In this document: piece by piece, positions 33,161 through 41,653 of the stretch
Position numbering within the stretch: the stretch's first letter is position 1
Layout: each line of letters starts with the position of its first letter
NCBI RefSeq assembly: GCF_020360975.1
Contig: NW_025408681.1
Coordinates: 248,001-312,000 of the forward strand
From: Hirsutella rhossiliensis
Taxonomy: Eukaryota > Ascomycota > Sordariomycetes > Hypocreales > Ophiocordycipitaceae
Direction of reading: 5' to 3'
Length of the DNA stretch: 64,000 bases
Position numbers and translations under genes: made by a program
Notes under the pieces: model-generated
The model's input: the letters and a program-made list of their open reading frames with translations, nothing else
Told to the model about the DNA's origin: nothing
Database searches by the model: none

Positions 33161-36100
33161 ATGCAACCGGCGGACACGCAGGCGCCGACAATGGTATCCG
33201 ACGACATGGAAGAAATCGACTTCATGACGGCCTTGACTAAGGCTACGAAAGGTCTTAACCTTTGCCCCAACCGCGTATGGGCCGTTGCCGGGCGCAACTT
33301 GTCTAGGCTGATGCCAGCGCACATTCCGGCCCAAGGCCATAATGACGAGTATGAGAATCACGAGCTGTGTACATACGATCTGTGCGAGTATTCGCAGCGC
33401 GACTTCACCTCGGTTGCGCAGCGCCACGAGTGTAGAGACAGCCTCTGCGAGCCGCTGCAGGGTCCATTTTCGAGGGACGCGCTTCACCAAGCCGCAATGA
33501 CGGGAAACTCGACCGTCTGGCGCTTAGACGGAGCCTCGTTGGTCCAGCCGCCTCAGCCGTACATGGCCATCTCCCACGTCTGGTCGGACGGAACGGGAAC
33601 TGGCGACTGGACCGAGGGAGAGGTCAACGAATGCCTCTTTGGCTTTTTTAGCGGAATCGCATCGCAGTTTCAGTGCGACGGGATCTGGTGGGATACTCTT
33701 TGCATCCCGAGAGAAAAGGCGGCTCGAAGCAAGGCGATCCGGAAGATCCAGAGAAATTACCAGGACGCCCGATTCACGCTGGTCCATGACTGCTTCCTCC
33801 GGAATTGGGAATGGAACGCCGAAAACGCGTGCTTCGCCCTTCTCATGTCGCCTTGGTTCAGTCGAGGTTGGACCGCACTCGAGTTGGCAAAGTCGCCCAA
33901 GGTCAAGGTGATCTTCAGGGGGCCCTCGGGACCGCTGATAAAGGACCTCGACGACCAGATTCTCGCCAATGACGATGGCTGCTCGGATGCCCACAAGAGA
34001 GCATCCGATATCATCAGGCGCCTTCGACGACCAATCGAGACACTCGACGATCTGTTGGCCGTCCTTGGCCCGCGCCACACGTCTTGGCCCAAGGACAAGG
34101 CCATCATCTCCGGCCTGTTGGTAGATCTCGACATGAAGTCTCTGTCCCTGCAGCATGGCATCTGGCAGCAGCACATCTATCAAGGCATTCTAAGGAAGAT
34201 GGGCAAGATTTCGCCCGGATGCCTCTTCCACAATGCTGCGACCATGTCGAGAGGATTCAGCTGGTGTCCGGTAGACCTATATAAGATGCCAAGGAGCCCA
34301 TCCGAGGCCTCATTAACAATTGACGAAAAGGGCAATGCCATAGGAATGTGGCGCGTGATCCGCATGCACGATGCTCTCCAGCAGAGTTTCTTGTGGAATG
34401 GCGTCCATCATCTAACCCAAGAGCGGCTTGTAGCTGCCCTACGATGCCCAGCGAGATGTGTCCTCTTGGCCGAGCCTGGAACTGGACCGGTGGGGAAAGC
34501 GCTGCTGGTCAAGGCCATGGAACACAAAGGGATGCCCATGACGCTCTGCTGTCAATATGTCGGGCAAGTATGGTTTCGCCAAGAAACTGCTCAAAGCGGG
34601 AACCTCGAAGACTGCATCGAGATGGAAGCCGTAGTGTTGGGCGATGTGGACGATGAGCTGGCCATGGCTACTTGGAACGCTTGGGCGCTTGTCGAGAATC
34701 TGCAGGCAAGAATGGATGCTGAGGACTCAGCCAGCAAGGAAAGGGCATCGACGGGTCGGGAAGAGCCAAGAAACGGCACTCCGGGCATAGCCTTGGCAAA
34801 AGTTGATGATGTCGATGCCGTTTCGCAGAGAACGGCATTGCATGATGCCATCTGGAGAGGGGATGACGACGTCCTCTTGGCGCCCGGCAACCCGAGGTCG
34901 CGGGACGGCATCGGACAGGAGCCACTCCATCTTGCGGCCGAGCGAGGCCTCGCCGACATGGCTCTATCTCTGCTCAACAAGGCAGACAGCGAGGCAGAGC
35001 GGGAGTCGATGCTAGAGTCTCGATGCCACCAGCGCCAGACTGCGCTGCACCGCGGCGCCTGGGGAGGTTCAGTCGCCGTTGTCGAGCTCTTGCTTAGGAG
35101 CGGAAGCAAAACAAACAAGAAGGACAAGGGGAAGAAGATTCCGCTACATATAGCAGCCGAGAAGGGCCATGCGGCCGTTGTCAGGCTCCTGCTCCGGAAC
35201 AAGCGCGAGGTCTATGAGGAAGACTTGAAGACTCTGACGTCGCTGCATTACGCGGCCATGCACGGACACGCAGCCGTGGCCCGGCTTCTGCTCGAAGCGG
35301 CGGCCCGAATCGACACCAAGGACAGGATCGCCGGCTGGACGGCACTTCACCACGCCGCATACAGCGGGCACCACGAGGTGGTCAAGCTCCTGCTGGCCGA
35401 AGGAGCCGACGCCGGGGCCACAGATGACATGGTCGGCTGGACGCCGCTGCACATGGCGGCCATGAGCGGACGGCCGACGGCTGTCGAGCTGCTGGTCAGC
35501 CACGGTGCCGTCGTCGACGCCCGGGACAGCAAGGGCTGGACGCCGCGACGCCTTGCTGCCGCCGGCAGGCACGAGGCCGTTGTCAAGCTGCTACCGGGAG
35601 AAGACGCCGACGAGGGCTTCGACGAGAGGGACGTCGACCGGTGGACGACGCTGCACTGCCTGGCGATAGAGGGCCAGCAACAGGGCTTGGTCCCGCTGAT
35701 GGGCGTCCCCCTCAAGTCCGGCGACAACAGCAAGGGCTGGACGCCGCTCCATTGCGCGGCAAAGAACGGGCTCAGGGCAGTGGCCCAGCTGCTGCTGATG
35801 GGCGAGGAGACGGCCGTCGAGGAGGACGACGGTGGCCGGAAGGGGTTCTGGCAGGGGGCCGGGCGGCGGCTGAAGACGTTTAAAAAGGCATCGGTTCCGA
35901 GACACGGCGTCCTCGAGGCCAGGAACAAGGGGGGGAGGACGCCGCTTCAGCTGGCTGCGAAGACGGGCCAGGCGGCCATCGCCCGGCTGCTCCTCGAGAC
36001 GGGCGCCAACCAGGACGCCAAGGACCTGCTGCAAGCGACGCCGCTTCACCTGACGACCGTCAAGACCCGGTCGGGCATCTCGGAATGGGGCCAGGCGGCC

Positions 36101-36475
36101 GTCGCCCGGCTGCTCGTCGAGGCCGGCGCCAACAAGGAGACCAGGGACCACTCCAACTTGACGCCGCTGGGCCGGGCCGCCGCGAGCGGCCACTATCCCG
36201 TCGCCCGGCTGCTCGTCGGGGCCGGCGCCGACAAGGAGGCTAAGACGAAAACGTGGAAGACGCCGCTGTTCCTGGCTTCGGCCAACGACCACAAGCAAGT
36301 TTCGCGCCTGCTGATCGAGGCCGGTGCCAACAAGGAGGACGCGCGAAGCGTGCTGGGAGTGCCCAGGCCCTTTGCGAAGCGTCTTGGACAAACGGCCGGC
36401 TACGCTGCGGGAATGGGGCAGGTAGCAGTAGGAGTCATGGGAAGCTATACAATGGGCAAGAATGTAAAATTTTAG
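33161..36475 (+). CDS. HET-domain and ankyrin-repeat protein
   Basis: The frame is open from 33068, but the first ATG is at 33161, giving 1104 residues; another Met follows at 33191. The HET domain is clear: YMAISHVWSDGTG (about 133-145), GIWWDTLCIPREKAARS (about 173-190) and SPWFSRGWTALELAKS (about 230-245). An upstream Cys-rich segment (LCTYDLCEYSQ, HECRDSLCE) is usual in this class. From about residue 560 to 1070 there are about 13 ankyrin repeats with TPLHxAAxxGH cores. HET proteins trigger incompatibility-type cell death in fungi, often through NLR-like sensors; this one has HET and ankyrins but no NACHT. No intron is needed. It is probably cytoplasmic. The start lies directly behind Helitron tail repeats, so its promoter may be transposon-derived. 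Family assignment is firm; the ligand is unknown. Confidence 0.85.
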   Translation: MQPADTQAPTMVSDDMEEIDFMTALTKATKGLNLCPNRVWAVAGRNLSRLMPAHIPAQGHNDEYENHELCTYDLCEYSQRDFTSVAQRHECRDSLCEPLQGPFSRDALHQAAMTGNSTVWRLDGASLVQPPQPYMAISHVWSDGTGTGDWTEGEVNECLFGFFSGIASQFQCDGIWWDTLCIPREKAARSKAIRKIQRNYQDARFTLVHDCFLRNWEWNAENACFALLMSPWFSRGWTALELAKSPKVKVIFRGPSGPLIKDLDDQILANDDGCSDAHKRASDIIRRLRRPIETLDDLLAVLGPRHTSWPKDKAIISGLLVDLDMKSLSLQHGIWQQHIYQGILRKMGKISPGCLFHNAATMSRGFSWCPVDLYKMPRSPSEASLTIDEKGNAIGMWRVIRMHDALQQSFLWNGVHHLTQERLVAALRCPARCVLLAEPGTGPVGKALLVKAMEHKGMPMTLCCQYVGQVWFRQETAQSGNLEDCIEMEAVVLGDVDDELAMATWNAWALVENLQARMDAEDSASKERASTGREEPRNGTPGIALAKVDDVDAVSQRTALHDAIWRGDDDVLLAPGNPRSRDGIGQEPLHLAAERGLADMALSLLNKADSEAERESMLESRCHQRQTALHRGAWGGSVAVVELLLRSGSKTNKKDKGKKIPLHIAAEKGHAAVVRLLLRNKREVYEEDLKTLTSLHYAAMHGHAAVARLLLEAAARIDTKDRIAGWTALHHAAYSGHHEVVKLLLAEGADAGATDDMVGWTPLHMAAMSGRPTAVELLVSHGAVVDARDSKGWTPRRLAAAGRHEAVVKLLPGEDADEGFDERDVDRWTTLHCLAIEGQQQGLVPLMGVPLKSGDNSKGWTPLHCAAKNGLRAVAQLLLMGEETAVEEDDGGRKGFWQGAGRRLKTFKKASVPRHGVLEARNKGGRTPLQLAAKTGQAAIARLLLETGANQDAKDLLQATPLHLTTVKTRSGISEWGQAAVARLLVEAGANKETRDHSNLTPLGRAAASGHYPVARLLVGAGADKEAKTKTWKTPLFLASANDHKQVSRLLIEAGANKEDARSVLGVPRPFAKRLGQTAGYAAGMGQVAVGVMGSYTMGKNVKF

Positions 36476-36960
36476 GTAACCAAGTACGAATACGAATACG
36501 AAGTACGTCTATACGAATAGAGCGACCTTCCCCCCCCCCCCTTCATCTCATCCGACCATAGACCCACTTTGGTACCATGGTCAGCGCATAGTGTGGCTAA
36601 CTGTTGCAAACCGGGCAGAATCACGGGCAGGATCCACCCCAGGTGTGCAGGGCCAGTTCACTGCACAAACGCTGGGTGCAGCCCTAGCCCTTATTTGCAG
36701 GGATTGCAGCCTCGCACAGGTCTATAGTCTGCGCGCCCCTCCACTAGGGATGGGGCCAGTAGCTAGCATCAGCATCATCAGAGCTTTTCCACAATAACAG
36801 TCCATCGACAGTATCCTTTGGCGTGTGTCTCACTGGCTGGACCCAGACACGCAGCCTGTCAGACATTTTGCTCCACACGGGTCAGAGATGGCCTCAGGCA
36901 ATTTACTCGTGCCACGCCCCACTTTTCTGGATTCCGGTTCACCTTCACCAGCCAGCTTGG
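36476..36960. other. spacer after the HET-ankyrin gene
   Basis: It begins with a tandem (tacgaa)n-like stretch at 36485-36520 and a C11 run near 36530. No gene was recognised. Confidence 0.4.
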
Positions 36961-38079
36961 CAACTCTCCCCTGTAAAAATTCTTCTCTTCTGCGGGCTGT
37001 TAGCAGCCTGTTAGTGGATAATTATTTTCAGGTCACCCGACCATGCTTCTGCCTCTCTAGCCCTAACGGGGCTCTAGCAAGCACCAAAAGGCAGACTTTG
37101 GAGAGTTCGTCTCCTCTTGGAAGCTGGTCTCAAATAACAGCATGCCTTGCGCTGCCTCGCCTTCTGCCGCCTTGCGGCATCGCCTTCTGCCGCCTTTGCT
37201 GGCTGGCCTCGACTTCTGCCGCCTCGCGGCCCCGACCTTTCTGCCGCCTCGCGGCCCGACTTCTTCTCGCCCTTCCTGGCACGCCTCGCGCTGCCTCGCA
37301 CCCTCTGCCGCCTTTACCGGCTGGCTCGCCTTCTGCCGCCTTGCGGCCCTGACTCCTTCTGCCGTCTCGCGGCCCCGACCTTTGCTGCCTTGCGGCCCTG
37401 CTGCCGCCCAGCGGCCACGACTTCCTCTGGACTGGTGGGCCGCGGGGGCCCCGAGGAGCTACAAGAGCCTAGAGCTCAAGGCCTCACCCGGGTGCCCCCC
37501 GGAGCTGCACACCAATCGACAACACCTCCACCACCTGCTTGCTACGAGGAGTAGGCACGGGGACTTCGCCGACTGTCATGACCACGAAGTGGCCCCGGAT
37601 CGAACGCTCCTGCGGGAGAAGACAATCGCCATCGGGGCGAACCCCCGACTAACATTGCTACACTCTCTGCTCCCTTTTTCTTTTCTTTTTCTTTCTGCCC
37701 CGTAGGCCCTCCTCGAGGGGGCTTGCGGCCGGCCCATGACTTCGTGGGCTTTCTCAGTCACCCGGCCTCGGCCAAAGACTGACTACTATTACGGCTTCAC
37801 TGCCGTGCCTGGAACCCGCTGACGGGGGAAGGGCCCCGAATTTCCGACCGGCCTCAGAGCCTCAGAATTGCTAGATGGAGTGGTTAGGTGCTACACACGG
37901 TCCTTAGTCCAGGTACTCGGGATATTCTATGTATCTAGTCTTCTCTAGCCTAGCACGTCTTTTGCCCTTATAGGGATGTCCCAGACGGTAATCAATACTA
38001 CTACTACTACTCGTCCCACAGACCCACGTAAAGTGGGTCCTCACCACCTGTCTGTGTCAACCACCTGGCTGTGTCACTT
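36961..38079 (+). repeat. left arm of a 1.1 kb inverted repeat
   Basis: This arm is the reverse complement of 39890-40982 with few differences. Its outer end is caactctcccctgtaaaaa and its inner end is gtgtcactt. It contains GC-rich ctgccgccttgcggc tandem units (about 37160-37420), a C/T-rich run, a (tac)n run and, at the inner end, a 65-bp stretch rich in gtgtc/ccacct. Frames within it are not supported as genes. Confidence 0.9.
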
Positions 38080-38121
38080 CACCGCTTCAAGCCTCTATCT
38101 TGACCTCAACAACGGCACATT

Positions 38122-39775
38122 ATGAAGAATAAAGAGCTTACGCTTGAAAGGCGCGTAGCCGAGGCTATTAAAGCCATTGAGGCAAATCCCAGTATGTCCC
38201 TTCGCGCTGCGGCTAAGGAATTTGGGGTTCCACGCGAACGACTCCGCTTGCGATTTCACGGCATCCAACCTCGCAGCGGCCATAAAGCAACGCATACGAG
38301 GCTATCGCCAGCTCAAGAGGACTCAATCGATCTGTATATCGATCGTCTTGATCGTATAGGACTTGCGGTGCGGAAGGACTTATTACGCGATGCAGCAAAT
38401 CGGGTTCTAAGCTCCACGGTCGGCCCTGATGGTACCCGCAACGAACCCTTCGACTCCCAATGCTTTGTTGGCAAAAACTGGATATCCCGTTTTATTAAAC
38501 GCAAGGGATATCATATTATGAAGCAAAAGGTACTCGATAACCAACGCAAGCTTGCCCAATCAGTCCCGCACGTTACCGAGTACTTCAAGAAGCTCCACGA
38601 GACGATTGCCTCGTACGGGATTAACCCGGCTGATATCTGGAATATGGACGAGACGGGCTTCCGTATTGGTATTGGCAGGGACCAAGTTGTCGTCACGAAA
38701 TCAAGGCGATCGCAATACTTTGGTATTGAGGAAAACAGGGAGTCGGCAACAGCCGTTGAAGCGATTTCTGCCGATGGTCGATACATCCCTGCGTTTTTGA
38801 TCCTATCCGGCAAGGTCCACCTCGAACAGTGGTACGGCATCAAGGAGCTAGATGGCGATACCCTTATTGGTGTTACGGAAACGGGATTTACGAACGATCA
38901 GCTCAATCTAGCGTGGATTCAACATTTCGATAAGCATGCAAAGAGCAAAGGTGCTTGGAGGCTATTGCTCCTTGACGGCCACGGCTCCCACCATACCCTT
39001 GACCTTATCGAGTACGCTGAAGCCCATAATATTGTGCTCTTTGCATTGCCTCCGCATCTTACGCATCTCCTTCAACCGCTTGACGTCGTGATATTTCAGC
39101 CGTATAAACATTACCACAGTCGGGCAGTCGATTTTGCTATTCGCAGTGGTGCGAGTAAAATCACCAAGCTGGAGTTCCTCGCTATGATCCAATCAATCCG
39201 CGTCAAAGCCTTCAAGGAGTCTACAATCCTCTCGGCATTCAAAAACAGGAATCCACCCATTCAATCCAAAGCCAATCCTCGAGAGACTCAAAGAGAGGGT
39301 ACGGGACCAGACGCCGCCGACAGAGCTACCTGCAGAGCCGTATTCATCCCCTTTGGTACCCCATACCGTACGGAAGTTTGAATCAGTTGGCCAACGTCTC
39401 CTTGAGTTTGACCCAATTGATGATATTGAGAAGGAGGTCTTCGTACATAACCTTCAACGCTACGTTAAAGGTGCAATCTCCCAAGGCCACGAGTTAAAGC
39501 AAACGATGGTCGATCTGTACAATACCAAGCTTGCCGAGCAGCAACGCCAAGGCCGGAAGAAATACAAGAACCGCCACCTTCAAAGCGGTGGAGTACTGAC
39601 TGTAGACGAAGGGAGGGCTATTGCGAAGTCAAAGGAAGATATTCGCATTGCAAAAGCAGAAAAGTTGGTACTGGCGAAGCAAAAGAGGGAGAAAAGGGCG
39701 ATTGAGCTCGAGGAGCGACGGGCAGCCCGGGCGGCTAAGAAAGCCGAAAAAGAAGCCCAACGGTCAGCTTTATAA
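38122..39775 (+). pseudogene. pogo/Fot1-like transposase, one frameshift, otherwise complete
   Basis: It starts at ATG 38122 with an N-terminal helix-turn-helix (SLRAAAKEFGVPRERLRLRF), a CENP-B-type DNA-binding part (KNWISRFIKRKGY), then the core: IWNMDETGFRIG (first Asp), LLLDGHGSHHT (second Asp) and PPHLTHLLQPLDVVIF (third Asp). A frameshift in the A5 run at 39241-39245 sends the first frame to a stop at 39381; the true frame continues as 39353-39775 with VRKFESVGQRLLEF and ends in a basic coiled tail. Without the frameshift the protein would be about 550 residues, a normal family length. It is centred between inverted repeats and related to 15555-17080. Confidence 0.85.
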
Positions 39776-39889
39776 GCTACAAAAGTCAAAATAGGTAGAC
39801 TATTGCGGCCAGTATTCAATTATCGTATGCATCAACTTTTAACTTTTTTTGCCGTTTTATTATTAAATTAAGTTGGCGTTGAAGCCGTA

Positions 39890-40982
39890 AAGTGACACAG
39901 CCAGGTGGTTGACACAGACAGGTGGTGAGGACCCACTTTACGTGGGTCTGTGGGACGAGTACCAGCCAAGCTGGCTGGTAGTAGTAGTAGTAGTAGTATT
40001 GATTACCGTCTGGGACATCCCTATAAGGGCAAAAGACGTGCTAGGCTAGAGAAGACTAGATACATAGAATATCCCGAGTACCTGGACTAAGGACCGTGTG
40101 TAGCACCTAACCACTCCATCTAGCAATTCTGAGGCTCTGAGGCCGGTCGGAAATCCGGGGCCCTTCCCCCGTCAGCGGGTTCCAGGCACGGCAGTGAAGC
40201 CGTAATAGTAGTCAGTCTTTGGCCGAGGCCGGGTGACTGAGAAAGCCCACGAAGTCATGGGCCGGCCGCAAGCCCCTCGAGGAGGAGGGGGCGAAAGAAA
40301 AAAAAAAAGAAGCAGAGAGTGTAGCAATGTTAGTCGGGGTTCGCCCCGATGGCGATTGTCTTCTCGCAGGAGCGTTCGATCCGGGGCCACTTCGTGGTCA
40401 TGACAGTCGGCGAAGTCCCCGTGCCTACCTCGTAGCAAGCAGGTGGTGGAGGTGTTGTCGATTGTGTGCAGCCCGGGGCACCTGGTGAGGCCTTGAGCTC
40501 TAGGCTCTTGTAGCTCTCGGGGCCCCGCGGCCCACCAGTCCAGAGGAAGTCGTGGCCGCTGGGCGGCAGCCGCAAGGCAGCAAAGGTCGGGGCCGCGAGA
40601 CGGCAGAAGGAGTCAGGCCGCAAGGCGGCAGAAGGCGAGGCCAGCCGGTAAAGGCGGCAGAGGGTGCGAGGCAGCGCGAGGCGTGCCAGGAAGGGCGAGA
40701 AGAAGTCGGGCCGCGAGGCGGCAGAAAAGGTCGGGGCCGCGATGCGGCAGAAGTCGAGGCCAGCCAGTAAAGGCGGCAGAAGGCGAGGCAGCGTGAGGCA
40801 TGCCGTTATTCGAGACCAGCTTCCCAAGAGGAGACGAACTCTCCAAAGTCTGCCTTTGGTGCTTGCTAGAGCCCCGTTAGGGCTAGAGAGGCAGAAGCAT
40901 GGTCGGGTGACCTGAAAATAATTATCCACTAACAGGCTGCTAACAGCCCGCAGAAGAGAAGAATTTTTACAGGGGAGAGTTG
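39890..40982 (-). repeat. right arm of the 1.1 kb inverted repeat
   Basis: Reverse complement of 36961-38079. It differs from the left arm by single bases and small indels, notably an extra accagccaagctggctggt segment near 39961-39980 and a longer (tag)n run. Together with the left arm it encloses only the transposase and short spacers. Confidence 0.9.
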
Positions 40983-41023
40983 TAGTCAGAGTGGTAGGCG
41001 CGTTAGTCAGGCCCTTTATTTTT

Positions 41024-41479
41024 GGGGGTAGTTATCCGTACAACACATTTTGGTAAATGTACAACAGAAAGTGGAGTAAACGTGGCTTGGGTGTACCTAA
41101 TACATGGTCAGCGGTCGTAGGCACGCAGGCATAGCACTTACACAAGGCCATAGGTAGACGTTGCAAGGCCACAACAGGAAACGTTGTGAAGCCTGCATGA
41201 AGCCTGCAGAGTGTTGCAAGGCTATACAAGAAGAGGAAGGGCACACAAGTAGATGCCATACAAAGCAGGAGGCTTGCAGCCTCACAAGGCTACAGCCTGC
41301 CTGCTGCCATGTCTAATTGCGCGAGTAGGCGGGCGATGTGCGCGTACTCAGTACCTTCTATACAATTGACTGTGGCGGACTATGGCGTAGAGAGCCAACC
41401 AATAGAAACAGGTGACGCCACGTCTGCCCCGCCTTTTGTTGTACATTTACCAAAATGTGTTGTACGGATAACCACCCCC
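41024..41479. mobile_element. MITE with about 43-bp terminal inverted repeats and 8-bp target duplication
   Basis: The left end starts GGGGGTAGTTATCCGTACAA and continues through caacacattttggtaaatgtacaaca to about 41066; the right end (about 41437-41479) is its inverse with one or two mismatches. TTATTTTT is present on both sides (41016-41023 and 41480-41487). An 8-bp duplication suggests the hAT group. The 370-bp interior is non-coding with repeated gcctgca/gcaaggc words. Confidence 0.85.
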
Positions 41480-41653
41480 TTATTTTTTCATTGGTTGAGA
41501 GAAGCGGGGCAAGACGGATTAATATTCGGGCCGCGATGATTTCTCTTGAAACGGTTGATCCCGTAAATGCGCCTTCATTCCCTCCTCGCGTGAGCCTCGA
41601 AATCGACTTCGTCATAGGCCACCAATCGACATTTCCACGTCCTATTCCATCCA

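Noticed and set aside
36961..40982. Arms around the pogo transposase as LTRs of a retrotransposon
   Set aside because: The arms are inverted, not direct, and no retrotransposon protein lies between them.
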